Below the pieces are notes generated by a model. That model was not told the origin of the DNA, searched no databases, and saw only the letters and a list, made by a program, of their open reading frames with translations. 64,000 bases of DNA from Gammaproteobacteria bacterium. GTDB lineage: Bacteria; Pseudomonadota; Gammaproteobacteria; Steroidobacterales; Woeseiaceae. The position numbers and the translations under genes are program-made. The stretch is from positions 1 to 64,000 of the forward strand of contig JAUIDP010000006.1 of the NCBI GenBank assembly GCA_030429005.1, read 5' to 3'. Shown here one piece after another: positions 31,825 to 40,644 of this stretch; positions within the stretch are counted from its first letter, which is position 1, and every line of letters begins with the position of its first letter.

Positions 31825-32811
31825 ATGGTAGGTATCGCTGTCATCGGTGCCGGACGTATCGGCCAGATTCATGCGGGCAACCTGCACCGGCATCCGCAGG
31901 CAGATCTGCGCTGTATTGTCGACGTCTCCGACGCCGCGGCCGAACAGCTCGCCCGTGCCTGCGCCACCGAGGTCGGTTCGCTGGAATCGATGCTTGCCGA
32001 TCCGGCCGTGCAGGCCGTCGTCATCGCAAGCTCGACCGATACGCACGCCGAGCTGGTCACCAGGTGCGCACAAGCGGGCAAGAAAATATTCTGCGAGAAG
32101 CCGCTGGACCTCAGTGTCGCGACGGCCTCGAAATGCCTGCGCGTCGTCGAGCAGGAAAAAGCCCTGCTGGTCATCGGTTTCAATCGACGGCACGACCCCT
32201 CGTTCGAAAGGGTCAAAGCCGAAGCTGTCTCGGGCGCTGTCGGCGACGTCGAGGTTGTCAGCATTACGAGCCGTGACCCGTCGCCACCACCGGCCGACTA
32301 TATCGGCCGCTCGGGCGGACTTTTCCGCGACATGATGATTCACGATTTCGATATGGGCCGCTGGCTGCTTGGCGAAGAGCCGGTCGAGGTCTTCGCCCGC
32401 GGCAGCGTGCTGGTTGACGAGGCGATTGCCGAGGCCGGGGACATCGACACCGCCGTCGCAACGCTCAGGACCGCGTCCGGCAAGCTGTGCCAGATTACGA
32501 ATTCACGGCGTTGCAGCTACGGCTATGACCAGCGCATCGAGGTATTCGGTTCGGCCGGTATGGCGCGCGCCGGCAACCAGCGCGAGACCCTGGTCGAAAC
32601 CGCGGACAACAATGGCTTCGCCCGCGACCCCGCCCTGCCGTTTTTCCTGGAGCGTTATGCCGACGCCTACCGCATCCAGCTCGAACGTTTCCTGCGCGCC
32701 GCGTCCGGCGAGAAGATCGACCTGCCAACCGGCGACGACGGGCTGCGCGCATTGCAGATTGCCGATGCTGCACAGCAGTCGCACGAAAGCGGCCAACCGG
32801 TGACGATATGA
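31825..32811 (+). CDS. iolG: Inositol 2-dehydrogenase
   Basis: VGIAVIGAGRIGQIHAGNL, EKPLDLS, GFNRRHDPSFERVK, MMIHDFDMGRWLLGEEPVEVFA. Confidence 0.93.
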   Translation: MVGIAVIGAGRIGQIHAGNLHRHPQADLRCIVDVSDAAAEQLARACATEVGSLESMLADPAVQAVVIASSTDTHAELVTRCAQAGKKIFCEKPLDLSVATASKCLRVVEQEKALLVIGFNRRHDPSFERVKAEAVSGAVGDVEVVSITSRDPSPPPADYIGRSGGLFRDMMIHDFDMGRWLLGEEPVEVFARGSVLVDEAIAEAGDIDTAVATLRTASGKLCQITNSRRCSYGYDQRIEVFGSAGMARAGNQRETLVETADNNGFARDPALPFFLERYADAYRIQLERFLRAASGEKIDLPTGDDGLRALQIADAAQQSHESGQPVTI

Positions 32812-33944
32812 AAAAACCGCTACGCTTCGGCCTCGTCGGCACCGGCTTCATGGGCAAGGCGCACGCGATAGCGATGCGCTCGGTCGGCACCATATTTCCG
32901 GAAGTCGCTGCGCCGGAGCTCGACTACCTCGTGGACAGCAACGCGGCACGCGCACAGGAGCTCGCGGATGCCTGGGGTTTCCGGCGCGCCGGCGACGACT
33001 GGCAGGCCCTGTGCAACGACCCGGATATCGACGTCATCAGCATTTGCACGCCGAATCACCTGCACAAGGAGATGGCGCTTGCCGCGGCCGCCGCCGGCAA
33101 ACACACCTGGTGTGAAAAGCCGCTGGGCCTGGGCGGTCCTGAAGCCGAGGACATCTGGCGCGCTGCGGAAAAAGCGGGTGTCAGGACGTCAATGGGTTTC
33201 AACTACATGTGCAACCCGTTGATCGGCCTCGCGAAGGAACTGCTGGCCTCGGGCGAGATCGGCGACGTTTTCAATTTTCGCGGCAGCTACCTGGAAGACT
33301 ACCTCAGCGACCCCGAAGCACCGTTCAGCTGGCGCTGCCTGCGGAGCCAGGGCGGCAGCGGCGCACTGAACGATCTCGGCACACACCTGATCAACATGGC
33401 GGAATACCTGCTCGGACCGATGCAGTCCGTATACGGCGCGCTGGCGACCGTGCACACGCACCGCATTGATCCGGCCAGCGGGCAGCCCCGCGAAGTCGAG
33501 AATGAGGACATTGCACAGGTCTTGCTCCGCTTTGAACGCGGCCCGGTTGGCACGATGGAAATCAGCCGCGTCGGCACCGGCAAGAAGTGCGGTCTCGAAT
33601 TCGAGATCCACGGCAGCAAGGGTTCGCTGATGTTTGACCAGGAGCGCATGAACGAGATTCGCCTGTTTCGCACCGGCGAACCGGCGGTCGAGAGCGGCTA
33701 TCGCACGATCCTCGCCGGGCCGCAACACCCGGACTACGCCCGGTTCTGCCCGGCTCCCGGGCACGGCCTGGGTATCAACGACCTGAAAATCATCGAAGCA
33801 AGAAACTTCCTGCATAGCATCGCCACCGATACACCGGTCTATTGCGACTTTGCCAACGGCTGGCGTGTACAGGCGATTGTCGATGCAGTTGAACGATCAC
33901 ATCGGGACCAGCAATGGGTCGATGTCACGCAAGGAAAACACTGA
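32808..33944 (+). CDS. Gfo/Idh/MocA family oxidoreductase (second inositol/keto-inositol dehydrogenase-like)
   Basis: LRFGLVGTGFMGKAHAIAMRS, WCEKPLGLG, GFNYMCNPLI; 4-bp overlap with iolG. Confidence 0.9.
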   Translation: MKKPLRFGLVGTGFMGKAHAIAMRSVGTIFPEVAAPELDYLVDSNAARAQELADAWGFRRAGDDWQALCNDPDIDVISICTPNHLHKEMALAAAAAGKHTWCEKPLGLGGPEAEDIWRAAEKAGVRTSMGFNYMCNPLIGLAKELLASGEIGDVFNFRGSYLEDYLSDPEAPFSWRCLRSQGGSGALNDLGTHLINMAEYLLGPMQSVYGALATVHTHRIDPASGQPREVENEDIAQVLLRFERGPVGTMEISRVGTGKKCGLEFEIHGSKGSLMFDQERMNEIRLFRTGEPAVESGYRTILAGPQHPDYARFCPAPGHGLGINDLKIIEARNFLHSIATDTPVYCDFANGWRVQAIVDAVERSHRDQQWVDVTQGKH

Positions 33945-33945
33945 A

Positions 33946-34749
33946 ATGACACTGCATATCACCGAACACCGCGACGGCTTCCCTGCCGGCACGACCAACA
34001 TCACCCGGCACGACGACGCGGACAACAATGCGTTGATCACGCTGGACGTCGTCAAACTGGCGGCCGGCGAATCCCTGTCAGTGAAGACGGACGTCGAGAC
34101 CGCATGGCTGCTGATGAGCGGCTCCGTGACGGGCAATGCCGGCGGCACGGAATTCGCCTTGCAGCGCAGCTCGCTGTTCGACGAGTCTTCAAGCTGCGTA
34201 CACGTCGCCGCCGGCACCGAAGTCGACATGCAGGTTCTCTCGGATACCGAGTTCACGGTCTATTCCTGCGACAATACGCTGCCGTTTGCGCCGCGCGTGT
34301 TTCAGCCGGACGACGTCGCCAACGAACCGCGCGGCAAGGGCCAGGTCAATGACCGCTGCCTGCGCTACGTCCGAACGATTTTCGACGACACGAACTCGGA
34401 CCCGAACACCGGCCTGGTGCTCGGCGAAGTCATCACGTTCCAGGGCGCGTGGTCCAGCTATCCGCCGCATCATCACCCGCAGCCGGAGATCTATCACTAC
34501 CGCTTTACCGAACCGCAGGGCTACGGACACGCCGAGCTTGGCGAGACCGTGCTCAAGGTGCGCAACTACGACACGGTCAAGATCCTCGACCTGAACGACC
34601 ACTCGCAGTGTTCGGCCCCCGGCTATGGAATGTATTACTCGTGGGTCATCCGGCACCTGCCGGACAATCGCTACAGCGTGCCGGAATTTACCGAGGAACA
34701 TACCTGGATCATGCGGCCTGACGCGAAATACTGGGACCCACAGGTCTGA
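33946..34749 (+). CDS. iolB: 5-deoxy-glucuronate isomerase
   Basis: MTLHITEHRDGFPAGTTNITRHDD...; SYPPHHHPQPEIYHYRF, cupin metal site. Confidence 0.95.
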   Translation: MTLHITEHRDGFPAGTTNITRHDDADNNALITLDVVKLAAGESLSVKTDVETAWLLMSGSVTGNAGGTEFALQRSSLFDESSSCVHVAAGTEVDMQVLSDTEFTVYSCDNTLPFAPRVFQPDDVANEPRGKGQVNDRCLRYVRTIFDDTNSDPNTGLVLGEVITFQGAWSSYPPHHHPQPEIYHYRFTEPQGYGHAELGETVLKVRNYDTVKILDLNDHSQCSAPGYGMYYSWVIRHLPDNRYSVPEFTEEHTWIMRPDAKYWDPQV

Positions 34750-34750
34750 T

Positions 34751-36658
34751 ATGGACCGATCCCTGGACGTAATCTGCCTGGGCCGGGTCGCCGTTGACCT
34801 GTACGGCAACCAGGTCGGCGGCCGGCTCGAGGACGTGCAGACGTTTGAGAAATCCCTCGGCGGCTCATCCGGCAACCTGGCCGCGGGCCTTGCCCGCCTC
34901 GGTGCCCGGTCGTCGATGCTGTCACGGGTCGGCGATGAGCAAATGGGCCGCTTCGTCCGCGAAGCGCTGCAGGCGGAAGGCGTCGACACGAGTCACCTGG
35001 CCACGGATCCCGGGCGCCTGACGGCCCTCGTGATACTGGGCATCGCCAGCCGCGACTCGTTCCCGCATATCTTCTATCGTGAACGGCCCGCCGACCTCGG
35101 TATCGAGACGAGCGACTTCGACAAGGACTACATCGCCTCGAGCCGCGCACTCTCGATCACCGGGACACACCTGTCGACCGAGCAAAGCTTTGCCGTCGTG
35201 CAGCAAGCCGTCGGGTTTGCCGTCGAGTCCGGCACCCGCGTGATCCTGGACATCGATTACCGCCCGGTGCTGTGGGGCCTGACATCAGCCGGTGATGGCG
35301 AAGAACGCTTTATCGAAAGCCGCGAAGTGACGGCGCGCTACCAGGCAATTGTTCGCCACTGCGACATCCTTGTCGGCACCGAGGAAGAAATCCAGATCGC
35401 CGGCGGCAGCACTGACACACTGGCGGCGCTGAAGAACCTGCGCGAGATCTGTTCGGCGACCATCGTTTGCAAACGCGGGGCGATTGGCTGCTCGATTTTC
35501 ACCGGCGCAATCCCCGGTTCGCTGGACGATGGCATATCGGTCAGCGGTGTCAGGGTCGAGGTGTTGAATACGCTGGGTGCCGGCGATGCGTTTCTCAGCA
35601 GCTTCCTGTGCGCCTGGCTGGACGGCCGGGACTGGGCAGAATGCGCGCGCTACGGTAATGCCTGCGGCGCCCTCGTTGTATCCCGGCATGGCTGCACACC
35701 GGCGATGCCAACCCGCATCGAACTGGACGACTACCTGGCGCGCTCCGCGGACATCGCGAGGCCGGACAAGGACAAGCGCCTCGCACTGTTACATCGCACG
35801 ACAACGCGACGGAGCGCTCGCAGGAACCTATGTGTCCTGGCATTCGATCATCGCCGGCAACTGGAAGACCTCGTGATTGCGACCGAACCCGCCGGCCACC
35901 GGATCGCCGAGTTCAAGCAACTCGTCTGTCGAGCCGCCGAGCAGGTTGCGGCGGATGCCAGCGCCGGCACCGAGGTCGGCGTCATTGTCGACGAGCGATA
36001 TGGAGAAGCGGTGCTTGCCCGGCTGACGGACAGGCAGTGGTGGGTCGGCCGACCGGTCGAAATCCCGGGGTCCTGCCCCATCGAGTTTGACCCGCGCAGC
36101 AGCATGGGCCTGCCGTTGCTCAAGTGGCCGGCCGCCCAGGTTGTGAAGTGCCTGGTCTTTTATCACCCGGACGACGACATCGAACTGCGCCTGCAGCAGG
36201 AAGACCGTATTCGGCAGCTGCACACCGACTGCGCCGAACTGGGCCGCGAGTTGCTGCTGGAAATCATTGCAACGTCGAAAGGTCAGCCTTGCGACGAACA
36301 CACGGTGGCCAATGTCATGCGGCGCATGTACAACCTGGGCATCTACCCCGCCTGGTGGAAGCTCGAGTCGCAGACTGAACAGGGCTGGCAGGAGATCACC
36401 GCGGTCATCGAACAGTACGACCCGCAATGCAACGGCGTGCTGATGCTCGGCCTCGATGCGCCGGAAGCAGAGTTGCGCGACAGTTTTGCCGTCGCCCGGC
36501 CGTTCGACATATGCAAGGGCTTTGCCGTTGGCCGGAGTATCTTCGGCGGTGCGGCTCGGCAATGGTTCGCCGGTGAGATCGACGATGCCGCGGCGATCCG
36601 CATGATCGCAGACAATTACGCGCAGATGATCAGTTACTGGAACGCAGCGGAGGCCTGA
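34751..36658 (+). CDS. iolC: 5-dehydro-2-deoxygluconokinase fused to C-terminal DUF2090 domain
   Basis: PfkB kinase motifs GGSSGNLAAGLARLG, NTLGAGDAFLSSFL; C-terminal half LCVLAFDHRRQLEDLV...YHPDDD...GLDAPEAEL. Confidence 0.93.
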   Translation: MDRSLDVICLGRVAVDLYGNQVGGRLEDVQTFEKSLGGSSGNLAAGLARLGARSSMLSRVGDEQMGRFVREALQAEGVDTSHLATDPGRLTALVILGIASRDSFPHIFYRERPADLGIETSDFDKDYIASSRALSITGTHLSTEQSFAVVQQAVGFAVESGTRVILDIDYRPVLWGLTSAGDGEERFIESREVTARYQAIVRHCDILVGTEEEIQIAGGSTDTLAALKNLREICSATIVCKRGAIGCSIFTGAIPGSLDDGISVSGVRVEVLNTLGAGDAFLSSFLCAWLDGRDWAECARYGNACGALVVSRHGCTPAMPTRIELDDYLARSADIARPDKDKRLALLHRTTTRRSARRNLCVLAFDHRRQLEDLVIATEPAGHRIAEFKQLVCRAAEQVAADASAGTEVGVIVDERYGEAVLARLTDRQWWVGRPVEIPGSCPIEFDPRSSMGLPLLKWPAAQVVKCLVFYHPDDDIELRLQQEDRIRQLHTDCAELGRELLLEIIATSKGQPCDEHTVANVMRRMYNLGIYPAWWKLESQTEQGWQEITAVIEQYDPQCNGVLMLGLDAPEAELRDSFAVARPFDICKGFAVGRSIFGGAARQWFAGEIDDAAAIRMIADNYAQMISYWNAAEA

Positions 36659-36659
36659 C

Positions 36660-38504
36660 GTGACGACAAAGATCCGACTCACCATGGCGCAGGCTTTGCA
36701 ACGCTACCTGGCCGCACAGTACGTCGAAATCGACGGCGAACGCCAACGACTGGTCGCCGGCATGTTCGCGATCTTCGGTCATGGCAACGTGGCCGGGATG
36801 GGCCAGGCATTGCAGGATGCCGGCCCAGCGCTGCCGGTATTCCGCGCCCATAATGAGCAGTCCATGGCGCACTCGGCCATTGCTTATGCAAAGGCCATGC
36901 GCCGAAACCGCCTGATGGCCTGTACGACGTCGGTTGGACCGGGCGCAACCAACATGGTAACGGCGGCGGCCCTCGCCCACGTCAATCGCCTGCCCGTACT
37001 GCTGCTGCCGGGCGACACGTTTGCAAACCGCCTGCCGGACCCGGTGTTGCAGCAGGTCGAGGACTATTCCGACCCGACAATTACGGCGAATGACTGTTTC
37101 CGGCCCGTGTCACGCTACTGGGACCGCATCATGCGGCCCGAGCAGTTGCTGCAGTCGCTGCCACAGGCGATCAGCGTACTCACCGACCCGGTGGACTGCG
37201 GCCCGGTCACGCTGGCGCTGCCACAGGATGTGCAGGCCGAGGCTTATGACTACCCGCAGGCATTTTTTGCCGAGCGAACGCACCGGGTATTGCGTGCCGG
37301 CGCCGACACCGAAGAGCTCTCGGCGGCGGTGGCCGCGCTGGCCGCAGCAAGTCGGCCGCTGATCATCGCCGGCGGCGGCGTGCACTACGCCGGTGCAACG
37401 GCGGCACTGGCCGGGTTTGCCAGCAAGTACTCGATCCCCGTCGCCGAAACTCAGGCGGGCAAAGGTGCACTGCCGTGGGACCATGAATTCAATGTCGGCG
37501 CCATCGGCGTGACCGGCTCCAGCGCCGCGAACGCACTGGCAGAAGATGCCGACCTCGTCATCGCCATCGGCACACGCCTGCAGGATTTTACGACCGGTTC
37601 GGGCCTGTTGATCGGCAGGGCCGGCACGCCGATCCTCAGCATCAACGTAGCAAGGCACGACCTCGTCAAGCGCTCGGCGCTCACGCTCTGTGGCGATGCC
37701 CGGCGGTCGCTGCAGGATATCGAAAGCAGTCTCGGTGATTGCGACGTCGACCCGGCGTGGGTCCGTCGCATCGCAACGCTGCGCGACACCTGGAACGACG
37801 AGGTCACGGCGGCAACGACGATCAGTGACAATGACAAGCCGTCCGATGCCGAAGTGCTCGGGGTCGTCAATCGCCGCTTCATGCAGAATGCGACGGTCGT
37901 CTGCGCGGCCGGCGGACTGCCGGGCGAACTGCACAAACTGTGGCGCGCCGCCGATGCCGACAGCTACCACGTCGAATACGGCTATTCCTGCATGGGTTAC
38001 GAAATCGCGGGCGGCATCGGCGCCAGGATGGCACACCCCGAGCGGGACATCGTCGTTATGGTCGGCGATGGCAGTTACCTGATGCTGAACTCGGAGATCG
38101 CGACGTCGATCGCGCTGCAGCAGAAACTCATCATCGTCGTGCTCGACAACCGCGGCTTCGGTTGCATCAATCGCCTGCAAACATCGTTGGGCGGCCGCGG
38201 CTACAACAACCTGTTGCAATCGAGCTACGCGGACCCGGCGGCGGCTCCCGACATCGACTTTGCACAACACGCGGCGTCGCTCGGCGCCCTGGCCGAGAAG
38301 GTCTCCGGCATCGGTGAACTGGACGCGGCACTGCAACGAGCCCGCGAAGCCGCCACCACTGCCGTGGTCGTTATCGAAACCGATCCGCTGCCGTCGACCG
38401 CAGCCGGCGGCACCTGGTGGGACGTGCCGGTGGCCGAAGTCGCCGACGACGAACAGGTGCAGGCTGCATCCGAACATTACCAGGACCGACAGAGGCAGCG
38501 CTGA
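36660..38504 (+). CDS. iolD: 3D-(3,5/4)-trihydroxycyclohexane-1,2-dione hydrolase
   Basis: ThDP enzyme: HNEQSMAHSAIAYAKAM, VMVGDGSYLMLNSEIATSIALQQKLIIVVLDNRGFGCINRLQ. Confidence 0.95.
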   Translation: MTTKIRLTMAQALQRYLAAQYVEIDGERQRLVAGMFAIFGHGNVAGMGQALQDAGPALPVFRAHNEQSMAHSAIAYAKAMRRNRLMACTTSVGPGATNMVTAAALAHVNRLPVLLLPGDTFANRLPDPVLQQVEDYSDPTITANDCFRPVSRYWDRIMRPEQLLQSLPQAISVLTDPVDCGPVTLALPQDVQAEAYDYPQAFFAERTHRVLRAGADTEELSAAVAALAAASRPLIIAGGGVHYAGATAALAGFASKYSIPVAETQAGKGALPWDHEFNVGAIGVTGSSAANALAEDADLVIAIGTRLQDFTTGSGLLIGRAGTPILSINVARHDLVKRSALTLCGDARRSLQDIESSLGDCDVDPAWVRRIATLRDTWNDEVTAATTISDNDKPSDAEVLGVVNRRFMQNATVVCAAGGLPGELHKLWRAADADSYHVEYGYSCMGYEIAGGIGARMAHPERDIVVMVGDGSYLMLNSEIATSIALQQKLIIVVLDNRGFGCINRLQTSLGGRGYNNLLQSSYADPAAAPDIDFAQHAASLGALAEKVSGIGELDAALQRAREAATTAVVVIETDPLPSTAAGGTWWDVPVAEVADDEQVQAASEHYQDRQRQR

Positions 38505-38505
38505 C

Positions 38506-39393
38506 ATGAGTATTTCGCTGGGCATCAACCCGATCACCTGGAGCAACGACGACCTGCAATACGTGGGCGCCGATATTTCGCTGCAGACCTGTCTTGCCCA
38601 AACGGCAGCTGCCGGCTTCGATGGCATCGAACTTGGCCACAAGTTTCCGCGCGATGCTGAGCAGTTGCGACCACTTCTCGACGAACACGGTCTTGCGCTC
38701 GTGTCCGGCTGGTACAGCGGCCGCCTGCTGACGCGCGACGCTGCGAGCGAGGCCGACGCCATGAAGAAACACGCCAGCCTGCTTGCCGCGATGGGCTGCG
38801 AGGTTTTGATTTTTGCCGAGGTTACCGGCTGCATTCATTCCGACATCGACGCGCGCCTGTCGCAGCGCCCGGAGCTGGCGGCTGGCGACTGGCGACAGTT
38901 CGGCGAACGAATGTCGGAAGTGGCCAGGGTGGCAGCCGACTACGGCCTGAAACTGAGCTACCACCACCATATGGGTACGGTCGTCCAGTCGGCCGCCGAC
39001 ATCGACGCGCTGATGCAGGCAACGTCGGACGACGTCTACCTGCTGCTGGACACCGGCCATGCCTTTTTTGCCGGCGCTGACCCGGTACAACTGGCGGCAA
39101 GCTATGCCGACCGAATTGGCCACCTGCATTGCAAGGATATTCGCGAATTGCCGATGCGCCGCTGCCTGAACCGCGATGGCAGTTTCCTGGACGCGGTACT
39201 GGACGGCGCGTTTACCGTGCCGGGAGACGGCTGCATCGATTTCCCGGCGGTGCTGGCAGAACTCCGCGATTATTCCGGCTGGGCCGTCGTCGAAGCGGAA
39301 CAGGACCCGAGTATTGCGCCGCCAGCCCGCTATGCCCGGCTGGGCCACGACAACCTGCGCGCGCTAGTCCGTGCCGAACACGACCTCGTTTAG
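38506..39393 (+). CDS. iolE: Inosose dehydratase
   Basis: MSISLGINPITWSNDDL...FDGIELGHKFP; YHHHMGTVVQS; LLDTGHAFFAG; HCKDIR. Confidence 0.95.
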   Translation: MSISLGINPITWSNDDLQYVGADISLQTCLAQTAAAGFDGIELGHKFPRDAEQLRPLLDEHGLALVSGWYSGRLLTRDAASEADAMKKHASLLAAMGCEVLIFAEVTGCIHSDIDARLSQRPELAAGDWRQFGERMSEVARVAADYGLKLSYHHHMGTVVQSAADIDALMQATSDDVYLLLDTGHAFFAGADPVQLAASYADRIGHLHCKDIRELPMRRCLNRDGSFLDAVLDGAFTVPGDGCIDFPAVLAELRDYSGWAVVEAEQDPSIAPPARYARLGHDNLRALVRAEHDLV

Positions 39394-40158
39394 CACCGCA
39401 TAAATTCCCGGCGCTGCCGCGACAACGAGGCTGCCTTTGACCAGTGCGTCTTCGTCCGGCAGGCAATCGTTGATGACACCGCCGGCCTCCCTGATGATCA
39501 GTGCGCTGGCGGCAAAGTCCCAGGAGTTCATGTGTGGCTCGAAATAACCGATCAGGCGCCCTGCGGCGACGTACGCCATGCTAAGCGCACCGCTGCCGTT
39601 GCGGTGATACATGCCGTTGCGGCTCGCAAGCCGCGCAAACGGCACGATGGTCTGCTCGGGCGTCACACGGTTTGAGAAGCCGACACAGACCAGGCCCTGC
39701 TCCAGGCTGGTAGCAGCCGAGGCCGAGATCGGTCGGCCATTCAGCGTGGCGCCGGCGCCGTCCCGCGCAGCGAACAGCTCGTCATGCACCGGGTCAAAGA
39801 CGACACCGATGCGGAACGTCGTGCCCTCGACATAGGCGATCGAGATACACCAGCTCGGAATACCATTGACGAACGGCTGCGTGCCGTCGATCGGGTCGAT
39901 GATCCAGGTGCCCTTGCCGGCATCCGGCACGAAACTGTCCGGATCTTCTTCGCCGAGAAACAGGTCGTCCGGGTATTCGCGCATCAGCGCCGCTTCCAGC
40001 AACTTCTGGGTTTCGAGATCCGCTTCGCTGGCCATGTCCTGCACGCCTTTGCTTTGCACGTCCAGGGTTTCGAAGCGGCTGAAATAGTCCAGCGCCAGCG
40101 CCCCGGCCTCGCGGATCACCTTGCAGGCGAAATCAAAACGTTCGTCAATTCCCGGCAT
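39364..40158 (-). CDS. Inositol monophosphatase family protein
   Basis: LFLGEEDPDSF, WIIDPIDGTQPFVNGIPSW, NSWDFAASALIIREAGG: Li+-sensitive phosphatase motifs. Confidence 0.93.
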   Translation of the reverse strand: MPGIDERFDFACKVIREAGALALDYFSRFETLDVQSKGVQDMASEADLETQKLLEAALMREYPDDLFLGEEDPDSFVPDAGKGTWIIDPIDGTQPFVNGIPSWCISIAYVEGTTFRIGVVFDPVHDELFAARDGAGATLNGRPISASAATSLEQGLVCVGFSNRVTPEQTIVPFARLASRNGMYHRNGSGALSMAYVAAGRLIGYFEPHMNSWDFAASALIIREAGGVINDCLPDEDALVKGSLVVAAAPGIYAVLNEVVFGTD

Positions 40159-40644
40159 TCATCGCCACCTGAAAATTGCTCGTTCACATTGCCGGTGGAT
40201 GACGAAGTGCTTCTCCGTGACCGGCGTTGTGACGTGCACCATAACCTCGTCCAATTCGGGGAACGCATCGAACAACAGCACATTGACCTGCTTGAGTTCG
40301 TTGTCCGCTCCGCATTCTGACGCGTAATTCGCCAGTACCGTTCCCGTATCGGACTCTACCTCGACTGTCGCATCGCTGCATGCCGACGCGGTATCGAGCC
40401 GGAACACGTTGTCCGTTTCCCCCAGCCTCGCATTTGTGGCCGCTTCGCCTGCTATCGCGTACAGCATTTGCACACTGCTATCGATGCGACCTTGCGCGGA
40501 CATTTCGACGACCAGTTCTGCAGTCTCGTTTTGGTGCTGGCCGTGAAACAGAGCGTGATCGCCGCAGAAATCCGGTCCATCGTCCTGGCCGCACGCCGCC
40601 AGCATCAGTCCGCTTATTGCGATCGCGAGAGTTCGGCTAGTCAC
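40159..40644 (-). CDS. Uncharacterised lipoprotein in the phytase/inositol operon
   Basis: GTG start VTSRTLAIAISGLMLAACGQDDGPD; lipobox LAAC; overlaps MFS stop and abuts IMPase start. Confidence 0.68.
   Translation of the reverse strand: MTSRTLAIAISGLMLAACGQDDGPDFCGDHALFHGQHQNETAELVVEMSAQGRIDSSVQMLYAIAGEAATNARLGETDNVFRLDTASACSDATVEVESDTGTVLANYASECGADNELKQVNVLLFDAFPELDEVMVHVTTPVTEKHFVIHRQCERAIFRWR

Noticed and set aside
37110-38834. 574-aa minus ORF opposite iolD
   Set aside because: Antisense shadow; iolD carries clear ThDP-enzyme motifs on the + strand.
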